This document shows, piece after piece, positions 8,322 through 15,963 of a DNA stretch of 52,827 nucleotides. The stretch spans positions 1 to 52,827 of the forward strand of contig NZ_JABKAU010000034.1 of NCBI RefSeq assembly GCF_013377885.1, in the 5' to 3' direction. Position 1 is the stretch's first letter. Every line of letters starts with the position of its first letter. The notes under the pieces are model-generated. The model ran no database searches. It worked only from the letters and a program-made list of their open reading frames with translations, and was not told where the DNA came from. Position numbers and translations under genes: made by a program. Source of the DNA: Hymenobacter lapidiphilus. Its GTDB lineage: Bacteria > Bacteroidota > Bacteroidia > Cytophagales > Hymenobacteraceae.

Positions 8322-8722
8322 ACGCGCTTGAAGTCTTCGTATTCCCGAATGTAATCCGCCTCCTGGTACGGTGCTGAAGCAAATACCAGCTGCACCGCCG
8401 AGTGCGAATACTGCATGGTGTGCCAAGCCTGGGGCGGTACGTAGAGGCCCATGTTCGGGTCTTCCAGCCGGAATAGCTCAATAGTACCATCGGCCAGCTC
8501 AGTAGTTACCGTAATGCGGCCGGCGGCGGCAATCAGCACTTGCTCGGTGCGGTGGTGGGCGTGGCGGCCGCGCACAATGCTTTCGGGCGTGTAATAGGTC
8601 CAGAAGATGCGTTGCACCGCAAAAGGCACCAGCTGACTCTGTTCGGTGACGGAGATATAGCCGATGCCCGGCTCCCCCAGCTTCGGAAACTCAATTAGGT
8701 GCGGCTTAGGAAACTCAGCCAT
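8303..8722 (-). CDS. fdtA: FdtA/QdtA-like dTDP-4-oxo-6-deoxyglucose 3,4-ketoisomerase
   Basis: A 139-residue single-domain cupin of the WxcM C-terminal/FdtA family, usual length for the group. The motif RGRHAHH near residue 50 carries the histidines typical of these isomerases, and VPPQAWHTMQYS closes the barrel. Family members convert dTDP-4-keto-6-deoxyglucose to the 3-keto isomer, the substrate of the downstream aminotransferase. The galacto (Fuc3N) or gluco (Qui3N) outcome cannot be decided by eye. It is the first gene of the set, with a TACCTTTG promoter box about 50 nt upstream at 8773-8780 and a 19-nt overlap with the following acetyltransferase gene. Confidence 0.87.
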   Translation of the reverse strand: MAEFPKPHLIEFPKLGEPGIGYISVTEQSQLVPFAVQRIFWTYYTPESIVRGRHAHHRTEQVLIAAAGRITVTTELADGTIELFRLEDPNMGLYVPPQAWHTMQYSHSAVQLVFASAPYQEADYIREYEDFKRVWGPQV

Positions 8723-8772
8723 AGGATATAGAAAGCAAGGTTAGTCCGCAGGTTTTTCACCTTCGGGCCCGG

Positions 8773-8780
8773 CAAAGGTA
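8773..8780 (-). promoter_or_regulatory. Bacteroidota -7 box TACCTTTG for the fdt genes
   Basis: CAAAGGTA on the plus strand reads TACCTTTG on the minus strand, matching the Bacteroidota TAnnTTTG consensus, about 50 nt before the fdtA start codon. Confidence 0.5.
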
Positions 8781-8913
8781 GCGTTTCGCTGGCAGTAGAC
8801 CGCCTCTCAAGTATCGTTAGTAGTATATTCTCAGGGTTTAACGCGGATCGATGCCGCACCCTGCCTTACTTTTTTCATAAACTGCGCTTGAACAGCACCA
8901 GTTGCTACCAACC

Positions 8914-8991
8914 CAGGTTGCGCAGTAGCTGGCCTAAACGACGTTGGGTGTGAAGCTAAGCCCCGCACCCAACGTCGTTCTTCGCAACCTG
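8914..8991. repeat. Nested inverted repeat in a 458-nt gene-free gap
   Basis: Outer arms CAGGTTGCG (8914-8922) and complement (8983-8991) enclose inner arms AACGACGTTGGGTG (8937-8950) and complement (8966-8979) around a 15-nt loop. The gap 8723-9180 contains this structure and the fdt promoter. The short minus-strand frame across it looks like a by-product and is not called. Confidence 0.6.
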
Positions 8992-9180
8992 TACTTGCCA
9001 TGCGCCCGGTGTAAGCGCTTGCCTGGCCTGCGGGCAACCACCCTCCTACCCTTGCCCCTAATAGTATACTTCTGGTATAGCTCATCCCGGTCAGAACCCG
9101 GGCAGATGTAGGCTACTTATAGGGTGGCTATAGGCTTTTGGGCTGATTCTGACTTTTTCTCGTTCTGGCTAAGCGTAGTA

Positions 9181-9756
9181 TTATTCCAGGCTCACCGTCA
9201 ACTGCGCCTCATTACCCGGCCGGTCGTGGGCAACTGCCTGTAGCTGCCGCACAGCCGTTGCCGGGTGCAGTTGTGTTGTTTCGTACGCCCACCAGTCGGC
9301 GCCCTCCTGTTGGGCCGCGCCCTCTTCCAGCACCCGCCCGGCGGCGTCTAGTACCCACACCCACACCGCCCTCACCCCATAGGGGTTACAGGCGTGAATG
9401 CGCAGGCGCGTCCCGGTTTGCCCGTGGTAGCCATCGGCCTCCACCGCCAGCAGCTGCGGGGGCTTGAGAAAATCGGCCAGCGCCATGCTGTATACGCTGG
9501 CAAAGCGGCCCGGCTGCACAAAGGGCTGGTAGTACGCCCGTCCCTCGGCGCAGGCCTGCTGTGCGTGCCCGTAGTCCGCAGCCGCTCTGAACCGCTTCCG
9601 GTACTGCTGCTGCGCGGCCGAACCCGGCCGCTTTTTAATGGTCGGGGCCTGTTGGACGTAGGTGGTGCCGTCGGCGCTCATCCAGAACACTAGGTTACCA
9701 ATGCGTCCGCTGAGGCCAGCAATACCCGAACCCGCTTCCATCTTTACCCGTGCCAT
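9181..9756 (-). CDS. Conserved-looking hypothetical protein (DUF6266-like N-terminus)
   Basis: A 191-residue protein with no signal peptide or membrane helix. The start, with ISGKLGN-like wording (GIAGLSGRIGNLVFWMSADG) followed by a lysine/arginine-rich stretch (IKKRPGSAAQQQYRKRF), resembles a group of Bacteroidota hypothetical proteins annotated as DUF6266. The C-terminal half alternates short beta-like segments (RLRIHACNPYGVRAVWVWVL). Function is unknown. It stands alone between the fdt genes and the UDP-xylose genes and may not belong to glycan synthesis. A palindromic repeat lies upstream at 9830-9915. Confidence 0.55.
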   Translation of the reverse strand: MARVKMEAGSGIAGLSGRIGNLVFWMSADGTTYVQQAPTIKKRPGSAAQQQYRKRFRAAADYGHAQQACAEGRAYYQPFVQPGRFASVYSMALADFLKPPQLLAVEADGYHGQTGTRLRIHACNPYGVRAVWVWVLDAAGRVLEEGAAQQEGADWWAYETTQLHPATAVRQLQAVAHDRPGNEAQLTVSLE

Positions 9757-9829
9757 AGCTACCGCCGTTTAGTACGGTTCAAGATAGCGCTTCTGGAAAG
9801 AAATCGGGCATGCTGGCAACTCCCTAAAA

Positions 9830-9915
9830 CGAGTACCCCGGGGCTGGGTTCCGGTCCGTTGAACAGGCCCGTTAGTAGCCGTTCTATGGACCGGAGCCCA
9901 GCCCCGGGGTACTCG
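9830..9915. repeat. Palindromic element, 28-bp arms, family E
   Basis: Arms 9830-9857 and 9888-9915 (starting CGAGTACCCCGGGGCTGGG) match with one mismatch. CGTTGAAC (9857-9864) follows directly on the left arm, as in other palindromes of this window. It ends 10 nt before the uxs stop codon, so it lies downstream of uxs and upstream of the 9181-9756 gene. Confidence 0.7.
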
Positions 9916-9925
9916 CTCAACCTTT

Positions 9926-10912
9926 CTAAAAGCTGCGGGGCGTATTGTCCACCTTGCCGGCCATTACCTCGCTCACGTGCTCCTTGAAGTATTCCAGCGT
10001 CCGGCGCAGGCCCTCGGCTCGGTCTACTTTAGGCTCCCAACCTAGGATTTCGCGGGCCTTAGTAATATCGGGCTTGCGCTTCATGGGGTCATTCTGGGGC
10101 AGTTCTTGGAACGTGGGCTTAAACTCCACATTCATCAGGCGAGCAATTTCCTCGCCGAACTCCTTGATGCTGATTTCGTCGGGGTTGCCGATGTTGACAG
10201 GCAGAGCGTAGTCGCTCAGCAACAAGCGGTAGATACCTTCCACTAAGTCGTCGACGTAGCAAAACGAGCGGGTCTGGGAACCGTCGCCAAATACGGTCAG
10301 GTTTTCACCGCGCAACGCTTGGCTCAAGAAGGCAGGCAACACGCGGCCGTCATTGAGGCGCATACGCGGGCCGTAAGTGTTGAAGATGCGCACGATGCGG
10401 GTTTCCAGGCCGTGGTGGTTGTGGTAGGCCATAGTGATGGCCTCCTGGAAACGCTTGGCTTCGTCGTAGCAGCCGCGAGGCCCTACGGGGTTCACGTTGC
10501 CGAAATACTCTTCCACCTGCGGGTGAATTTCTGGGTCGCCGTATACCTCCGAGGTGCTGGCAATCAGCATACGGGCACCCTTCACGCGGGCCAGACCCAG
10601 CAGGTTATGGGTGCCGAGCGAACCTACTTTCAGGGTTTGGATCGGAATTTTGAGGTAATCGATGGGCGAGGCCGGCGAAGCGAAGTGCAGGATGTAGTCC
10701 AGCTTACCAGGTACGAACACGAACTTGCTCACATCGGCGTGGTGGAACTCGAAGTGCTCGTTGCCAAACAGATGCTCGATGTTGGCCAAGTCGCCGGTAA
10801 TAAGGTTATCCATGGCAATGACATGGTAACCTTCGGCTAGAAACCGGTCGCAGAGGTGGGAGCCCAGAAAGCCGGCCCCGCCAGTGATGAGTACGCGTTT
10901 TTGATTAGACAT
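9926..10912 (-). CDS. uxs: UDP-glucuronate decarboxylase (UDP-xylose synthase)
   Basis: A 328-residue extended short-chain dehydrogenase. The NAD-binding GGAGFLG is at residues 11-17, and the catalytic YxxxK pair is Tyr149/Lys153 in GCYDEAKR. STSEVYGDP and RIFNTYGPRM are hallmarks of UDP-xylose synthases, which oxidise UDP-glucuronate at C4, lose CO2 and reduce to UDP-xylose in the cytoplasm. The longer open frame to 11131 overlaps ugd. The ATG at 10912 gives a canonical N-terminus (MSNQKRVLITGGAGFLG). It follows ugd by about 56 nt on the same strand, so the two steps from UDP-glucose to UDP-xylose are adjacent and probably co-transcribed. Confidence 0.92.
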   Translation of the reverse strand: MSNQKRVLITGGAGFLGSHLCDRFLAEGYHVIAMDNLITGDLANIEHLFGNEHFEFHHADVSKFVFVPGKLDYILHFASPASPIDYLKIPIQTLKVGSLGTHNLLGLARVKGARMLIASTSEVYGDPEIHPQVEEYFGNVNPVGPRGCYDEAKRFQEAITMAYHNHHGLETRIVRIFNTYGPRMRLNDGRVLPAFLSQALRGENLTVFGDGSQTRSFCYVDDLVEGIYRLLLSDYALPVNIGNPDEISIKEFGEEIARLMNVEFKPTFQELPQNDPMKRKPDITKAREILGWEPKVDRAEGLRRTLEYFKEHVSEVMAGKVDNTPRSF

Positions 10913-10968
10913 ACAGAGAAATTCTAAAGGAAAAGCAGGCAGCAACAGCAGGGATACTGCCAGGAAAT

Positions 10969-12306
10969 TTAAGCCGGCTCCTGATGTCCGGTCCGGACGC
11001 CGATGCAGTGGTAGGCGAAACCGGCTTGCTCCAGTTCCTGCTTGTCGTAAATGTTGCGGCCGTCGAAGATAACCTTCTGCTTCATCAAGCGGCTCACTAC
11101 GGTGAAGTTGGGAACTCGGAATTCGGGCCACTCCGTCACGATGAGCAGCGCGTCGGCATCTATAAGGGCTTCCATCTGGTCGTCGGCGTACGTGATTCGG
11201 TCGCCGAGCGAATGCTTGGCTTCGGCCACAGCTACCGGATCGTAAGCTGATACGGAGCAGCCTTCGGCCAGTAGCTTTTCAATGATAACTAACGAGGGAG
11301 CCTCGCGCATATCATCGGTTTTGGGCTTGAACGACAGACCCCAGACGGCCATTTTCTTGCCTTTCAGCTCGCCTCCAAAGTGCTTTTTCACCTTGTTGAA
11401 CAGCACTTCCTTCTGGCCTTCGTTCACGCTTTCCACCGCCTGCAGCACCTGCATCTGGTAGCCGTTTTCCTGGGCCGTTTTAATAAGTGCCTTCACATCT
11501 TTGGGGAAGCAGGAGCCGCCGTAGCCGATACCAGGATAGATGAACTTGGGACCGATGCGGGCGTCGGAACCGATGCCGCGGCGTACCATGTTCACATCGG
11601 CCCCCATGATTTCGCATAGGTTGGCAATGTCGTTCATGAACGATATTTTAGTAGCCAGCATGGAGTTGGCCGCGTACTTCGTCATTTCGGCCGACGGAAT
11701 ATCCATGAAGATAATTGGGTGGCCATTGAGCAGGAAAGGCTTGTACAGGCGGTTCATCACCTCCTCGGCCCGCTCAGAAGCCACACCTACCACAATGCGG
11801 TCGGGCTTGAGGAAGTCATCGATGGCAGCACCTTCCTTAAGGAATTCAGGATTGGACGCCACGTCGAAGTCAATCTGGGCACCCCGCTTTTCGAGGGCCT
11901 GCTCTATTTCGCGGCGCACTTTGGCCGCCGTGCCCACCGGAACCGTGCTTTTGGTTACAATTACGCCATAGGAGTTCATGTGCTCACCAATGCCGCGGGC
12001 TACAGCCAGCACGTACTTCAGGTCGGCCGAGCCGTCTTCGCCGGGGGGCGTACCCACCGCAATAAAAGCCACGTCGCAGTCCTTGATGGCCGCACCCAGG
12101 TCGGTGCTGAAATGCAAACGCTTAGCTTCAACGTTGCGGGTAACCATTTCCTCCAACCCGGGCTCGTAGATGGGTAGAATACCCTGACGCAGATTGTCGA
12201 TTTTGCGCTGGTCGATATCGATGCACGTGACGTCGATGCCTACCTCGGCAAAGCAAGTACCCGTTACCAAGCCCACATAGCCGGTGCCTACAACTGCAAT
12301 TTTCAT
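10969..12306 (-). CDS. ugd: UDP-glucose 6-dehydrogenase
   Basis: A 445-residue enzyme oxidising UDP-glucose to UDP-glucuronate with two NAD+. The N-terminal Rossmann motif is MKIAVVGTGYVGLVTG. The catalytic cysteine is Cys266 in GYGGSCFPKD. FKPKTDDMREAPS marks the C-terminal domain. The ATG at 12306 is chosen because it begins directly with the Rossmann strand; the open frame extends 15 residues further. Its product feeds the UDP-xylose synthase gene downstream. A TAnnTTTG box at 12349-12356 could drive ugd-uxs separately from the GT2 gene upstream, whose stop lies 52 nt away. Family and reaction are secure. Confidence 0.94.
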   Translation of the reverse strand: MKIAVVGTGYVGLVTGTCFAEVGIDVTCIDIDQRKIDNLRQGILPIYEPGLEEMVTRNVEAKRLHFSTDLGAAIKDCDVAFIAVGTPPGEDGSADLKYVLAVARGIGEHMNSYGVIVTKSTVPVGTAAKVRREIEQALEKRGAQIDFDVASNPEFLKEGAAIDDFLKPDRIVVGVASERAEEVMNRLYKPFLLNGHPIIFMDIPSAEMTKYAANSMLATKISFMNDIANLCEIMGADVNMVRRGIGSDARIGPKFIYPGIGYGGSCFPKDVKALIKTAQENGYQMQVLQAVESVNEGQKEVLFNKVKKHFGGELKGKKMAVWGLSFKPKTDDMREAPSLVIIEKLLAEGCSVSAYDPVAVAEAKHSLGDRITYADDQMEALIDADALLIVTEWPEFRVPNFTVVSRLMKQKVIFDGRNIYDKQELEQAGFAYHCIGVRTGHQEPA

Positions 12307-12348
12307 ATAGTAAAGTTCGGTTGAACGCGAGTCTGTCTTTTGAAGTCG

Positions 12349-12356
12349 CAAAGTTA
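12349..12356 (-). promoter_or_regulatory. Bacteroidota -7 box TAACTTTG upstream of ugd
   Basis: CAAAGTTA on the plus strand reads TAACTTTG on the minus strand. It lies 43 nt before the ugd start and just past the GT2 stop codon, so it could be an internal promoter for ugd-uxs. Confidence 0.45.
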
Positions 12357-12358
12357 CG

Positions 12359-13075
12359 CTATTGCAGCAAGCCGTATTTTACAATGCAATAAATGGCCTG
12401 AAAACCGTCGCGCCAGCCTATTTTCTTGCCCTCGGCATACGTGCGACCGTAGTAGCTGATGCCTACTTCGTAGATACGGACGCCAGGTATACGGGCCATT
12501 TTCAGGGTTACTTCGGGTTCGAAGCCAAAACGCTTTTCCTGTAGTTGCAGACCCTGCACCAGCTCGCGCCGGAACAGCTTGTAGCAGGTTTCCATATCGG
12601 TGAGGTTGAGGTTGGCGCAGGCGTTGCACAGCGCGGTCAGCCACTTATTGCCGATGCTGTGCCAGAAGAACAGGATGCGGTGGGGCTTGCCGCCGATAAA
12701 GCGCGAGCCATACACCACATCGGCCACGCCGCGCAGCACGGGAGCCAGCAGCACGTTGTACTCCTGGGGGTCGTATTCCAGATCAGCATCCTGAATGACG
12801 ATGAACTCGCCGGTGGCTACCCGGATGCCCGTATGCAGCGCGGCACCTTTACCCTGGTTAACGGCGTGACGATGGTAGCTCAGCGGTAGCTCAGGATGTT
12901 CGGAGGCGTAGCGCTGCACCTCGGCGGCCGTATTGTCAAACGAACAATCATCCACCACAATCACCTCCTTACCAAAGCCACCAGCCAACTCCACGGCACG
13001 GATCTGGTCCAGCACCCGCATGATAGTGGCGCCTTCGTTGTAAGCCGGAATGATGATAGAGAGCTTACGCGTCAT
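12359..13075 (-). CDS. GT2 family glycosyltransferase (DPM1-like, no membrane anchor)
   Basis: A 238-residue GT-A fold glycosyltransferase. It starts MTRKLSIIIPAYNEG, has VVDDCSFDNTA near residue 40 and the metal-binding pattern IQDADLEYDP near 93-102. GSRFIGG and a later ETCYKLFRRE segment are typical of dolichyl-phosphate mannose synthase-like bacterial proteins. Unlike the GtrB-like enzyme at 3160-4089 it has no C-terminal membrane helices. It sits between asnB and ugd on the minus strand within a polysaccharide cluster and probably transfers a sugar to a polyprenyl phosphate or nascent glycan. Donor and acceptor are unknown. Confidence 0.85.
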   Translation of the reverse strand: MTRKLSIIIPAYNEGATIMRVLDQIRAVELAGGFGKEVIVVDDCSFDNTAAEVQRYASEHPELPLSYHRHAVNQGKGAALHTGIRVATGEFIVIQDADLEYDPQEYNVLLAPVLRGVADVVYGSRFIGGKPHRILFFWHSIGNKWLTALCNACANLNLTDMETCYKLFRRELVQGLQLQEKRFGFEPEVTLKMARIPGVRIYEVGISYYGRTYAEGKKIGWRDGFQAIYCIVKYGLLQ

Positions 13076-13174
13076 TTAAGCCAGTAGCTACCTGCCGGAG
13101 CCGATGAAGTTTACTTCGTTACTACCAGAATGGAAGCCAACAGCTATCAGCTGACTGCTAACGGTTCGATCTAT

Positions 13175-15079
13175 CTACGCCATCCACTTCTTCCACCACC
13201 ACTGGAACACGATGAGGGCCCAGATACGGGCGTGCACGTCGCCCGGGCTGTTGGAGAAGAGTTGCTTCTTGAGTTGCCGAACCGCTTCAACGGAGAAAAT
13301 GCCCTGAGCCTCGATGAAGCCGTCGGAAAGCAGGTCGTCCTCGATGAGCGGACGCAACTCGCCCCGGAACCACTTGAGCAGTGGGACCTCGAAGCCGTGC
13401 TTCGGGCGCTTGTACAACTCCTCGGGTAGCATGGGTCGGAAGGCATCCTGCACGATTTTCTTCTTCATGCCGGCGTCAATCTTGCTGCTCACGGGCAGCG
13501 AGAAGGCGAAGTTCACTACGTTGGGGTCGAGGAAGGGCGGGCGAACTTCCAGGGAGTTGGCCATACTCATCATGTCCACCTTGGCCAGCATGTCGTAGGG
13601 CAGCACCATGCGCGTATCGGTGAGCAGCACCTCGTTCAGGTCGCCATCGGTATGCAGCCCTTCCAATAGGTCGCGGCGGCGGCGCTCATTCAGCTTTTTG
13701 CCGATTTTGCGACGCGCGGCGGGGCTCAGCAGCTGGCGGGCGTCCGTTTCCGAGGCAAACGAAGCCCAGTCCCAATAGCGGTTTTTAGGGCCGCTGAGCA
13801 TACCGCGCGAGAAGCGCTGAAACTGCCGCACTTTATTACCCAGAAAGGAGTTGCGCGATTTGGGCAGCACGTTCCAGAGCATATCGAGGCCCGCCACGGC
13901 TTCGGCTTTGAAGCCGCCCTGCCGCACCTGAAACTCGCCCATGTGCTTGTTGTAACCGGCAAACAGTTCATCGGCACCGTCGCCGCTTAGCGCCACAGTG
14001 GCCTTCTCGCGGGTACGCTTGCTGAGGATGTACACGGCCAGGGCCGAGGAGTCGGCGAAAGGCTCATCGAGGTAATTCAGTACGTCGAAGATGTGGTCGT
14101 AGAGGTCCTGGTTGCGGAGCGAGAAAACCGTGTGGTTGGTTTTATAGCGCTCGGCTACCAGCTGCGCATACTTGGTTTCGTCGAAGAACGGCTCGTCGGC
14201 GAAGCCGATACTGAACGTGTTGAGGTGAGGCGTGTGGCGGGTGGCCAGCGCTACTACCACGCTCGAGTCGATGCCGCCGCTCAAGAAGGCGCCCACGGGT
14301 ACATCGGCTACGAGGCGGCGGGCAGTAGCATCATCGAGCAACTCTACCAGCTTGGCCTGCTGCTGCTCGTAGGTCGTCTTGTTCTTCTGTACCTTCTTGG
14401 GGTCATACGGAATCTTATACCACTGCTTGCGCACTACTTTGCCATCCTTGATGAACATATAGTGGCCGGGCAGCACCTTCTTTACGCCCTTGAAAATAGT
14501 AGCCGGACCAGGAATGTAGTTCAGCTGCAGGTACTGGCTCAGCGAAGTGAAATCGAGCTTGCGCGGAATACCCAGCGCCAGCAGCGACTTCATTTCGGAG
14601 GCAAACAGCAGCTTATCCTCGTCGCGGTACACGAGCAGGGGCTTCTCGCCCATCCGGTCGCGGGCCACGAACAGCGAGTTCTCCTCCTTGTCGTAAATGG
14701 CGAAGGCGAAAAAGCCATTGAGCTTTTTCAGGAAGTTGCGCCCCTCGGCCATGTACAGGTGCAGGATTACCTCGGTATCAGTCTGCGAGTGGAAGGTGTG
14801 GCCTTTCTTCAGGAGTTGCTGCCGCAACTCCCGGAAGTTGAAGATTTCCCCATTGAACGCAATGGTATAGCGGCCCGAATCGTCGGTCATGGGCTGGTTG
14901 CCATCGGCCGACAGATCGAGAATGGCCAGACGCCGGAAACCCAGCCCACAACCGTCGTAGATAAAGTGCCCTTGCGAGTCGGGCCCGCGGCTGACGATGG
15001 CGTCGGTTGAGGCATGCAGGGCGGTCAGCGCGCTACGGCCAACCTCAGTAAAAGCGAATACTCCGGAGATTCCACACAT
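13175..15079 (-). CDS. asnB: Asparagine synthetase (glutamine-hydrolysing), AsnB type
   Basis: A 635-residue two-domain enzyme. Cys2 (MCGISGVFAF) is the glutaminase nucleophile, followed by a class II amidotransferase domain to about residue 200 (RGPDS, FNGEIFN). The synthetase domain carries the ATP-pyrophosphatase loop SGGIDSS at 267-273. The open frame extends to 15148, but the start must be the ATG at 15079 so that the cysteine is exposed after removal of Met1. In polysaccharide clusters such paralogues may amidate uronic acids rather than make free asparagine; here it heads the GT2-ugd-uxs set, whose pathway includes a uronic acid. A TACTTTTG box lies only 8 nt before the start. Confidence 0.9.
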   Translation of the reverse strand: MCGISGVFAFTEVGRSALTALHASTDAIVSRGPDSQGHFIYDGCGLGFRRLAILDLSADGNQPMTDDSGRYTIAFNGEIFNFRELRQQLLKKGHTFHSQTDTEVILHLYMAEGRNFLKKLNGFFAFAIYDKEENSLFVARDRMGEKPLLVYRDEDKLLFASEMKSLLALGIPRKLDFTSLSQYLQLNYIPGPATIFKGVKKVLPGHYMFIKDGKVVRKQWYKIPYDPKKVQKNKTTYEQQQAKLVELLDDATARRLVADVPVGAFLSGGIDSSVVVALATRHTPHLNTFSIGFADEPFFDETKYAQLVAERYKTNHTVFSLRNQDLYDHIFDVLNYLDEPFADSSALAVYILSKRTREKATVALSGDGADELFAGYNKHMGEFQVRQGGFKAEAVAGLDMLWNVLPKSRNSFLGNKVRQFQRFSRGMLSGPKNRYWDWASFASETDARQLLSPAARRKIGKKLNERRRRDLLEGLHTDGDLNEVLLTDTRMVLPYDMLAKVDMMSMANSLEVRPPFLDPNVVNFAFSLPVSSKIDAGMKKKIVQDAFRPMLPEELYKRPKHGFEVPLLKWFRGELRPLIEDDLLSDGFIEAQGIFSVEAVRQLKKQLFSNSPGDVHARIWALIVFQWWWKKWMA

Positions 15080-15087
15080 ATGGCTGG

Positions 15088-15095
15088 CAAAAGTA
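15088..15095 (-). promoter_or_regulatory. Bacteroidota -7 box TACTTTTG immediately before asnB
   Basis: CAAAAGTA on the plus strand is TACTTTTG on the minus strand, matching TAnnTTTG. Only 8 nt separate it from the asnB ATG, implying a transcript with almost no 5' leader if the box is used. Confidence 0.5.
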
Positions 15096-15267
15096 CGAAC
15101 TATTGCGACGTGGGTTGGCAAAAAACTGTGCTGCTCATCCGTAACCAAAGCCGGGCCGCGCTAGTACAACCCTCACTGCCGGGCTGCAACCGGTTGCTAA
15201 CTCCCGGGCCGGCTTCTGCCCCCCGCCTCCCTCCTACTCCCTTCACCTTCCCTTTTACCACCCGAAT

Positions 15268-15735
15268 ATGAGCCTTCAGCAAGATTTTGACGCCGCTGCC
15301 CAGCGTATTGACACACTGCCCGGCGAAATGGCCGCCGCACACATGACGGAACTTTACGGCCTATACAAGCAGGCCACCGATGGCGACCACGATGCCAAAC
15401 GGGACGAAGTAGGCGACGAAACGCCCGATAACCCCAATGGCCCCGGAGGCCTCTCGCAGGGCCAGTGGGATGCCTGGAGCAAGTGCAAGGGGATGTCGCA
15501 CGAAGAAGCCAAGCAGCAGTACATCAGCCGCGCCGACGAACTGACGCAGCACTATCAGCAGGACCAGCCTAAGTCGGCTTCCAACCAGCCACTGGGCGCG
15601 CCCGGTACGGCTGAAGCCAGCCCCACCGCTCAAGCCCAGCAACAGGCCGGCCAGTCGCAAATGGGTGGCCTGAAGGGCGACCTTAAAGACGGGACGCCCT
15701 ACGGCGGCGAGGATGAATTGAAAAACGCTCAATAA
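15268..15735 (+). CDS. Acyl-CoA-binding protein with extended C-terminus
   Basis: A 155-residue soluble protein. Residues about 1-95 match the acyl-CoA-binding fold: MTELYGLYKQATDGD, then GQWDAWSKCKGMSHEEAKQQ and YI, the conserved ligand-binding signature. ACBPs bind long-chain acyl-CoA esters in the cytoplasm and buffer their pool. The usual length is near 90 residues. Here a Gln/Ala/Gly-rich tail of about 60 residues follows, of unknown role and probably disordered. It is transcribed divergently from asnB, and a long hairpin terminator follows the stop. It is rare enough in bacteria to be noteworthy but clear from the motif. Confidence 0.85.
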   Translation: MSLQQDFDAAAQRIDTLPGEMAAAHMTELYGLYKQATDGDHDAKRDEVGDETPDNPNGPGGLSQGQWDAWSKCKGMSHEEAKQQYISRADELTQHYQQDQPKSASNQPLGAPGTAEASPTAQAQQQAGQSQMGGLKGDLKDGTPYGGEDELKNAQ

Positions 15736-15753
15736 TCCACGGATTTAAGCTTC

Positions 15754-15844
15754 TTTCGAAGACTTTGCTACCCTTTAAAAAGAGAAGCCCAACTCATTGG
15801 ATGAGCTGGGCTTCTCTTTTTAAAGGGTAGCAAAGTCTTCGAAA
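15754..15844. terminator. Bidirectional terminator expanded into a 44-bp near-perfect hairpin
   Basis: Left arm 15754-15797 and right arm 15801-15844 pair with one mismatch over a TGG loop. The inner part (AGAGAAGCCCAACTCAT) with the T-run on either strand is an ordinary terminator, but pairing continues about 17 nt beyond the T-run. It lies between the ACBP gene and the convergent glcD-like gene. Confidence 0.75.
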
Positions 15845-15871
15845 TGGCTGAATGAACCTGCTTTAGAATCC

Positions 15872-15938
15872 GAAGCTGTTTAGATCAGTTAGGACGTCAT
15901 GCTTCATCTGGCGTCCTTTTGACTTTTTAAACAGCTTC
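15872..15938. repeat. Short derivative of palindromic family B
   Basis: Begins GAAGCTGTTTAG and ends TAAACAGCTTC, the same ends as the element at 41185-41334. Inside, GGACGTCATGC and AAAAGG are kept but the long central arms are lost. It looks like an internal deletion product of that family. Confidence 0.65.
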
Positions 15939-15963
15939 TCCATGAAATCCACTTATGTCTGTG

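Noticed and set aside
8831..9085. 84-residue minus-strand frame in the gap after the fdt genes
   Set aside because: It spans the nested inverted repeat and has no coding character.
10913..11131. N-terminal extension of the UDP-xylose synthase
   Set aside because: It overlaps ugd and precedes the canonical Rossmann start at 10912.
14093..15010. 305-residue plus-strand frame opposite asnB
   Set aside because: Complementary to the asnB amidotransferase and synthetase codons; composition typical of antisense frames.
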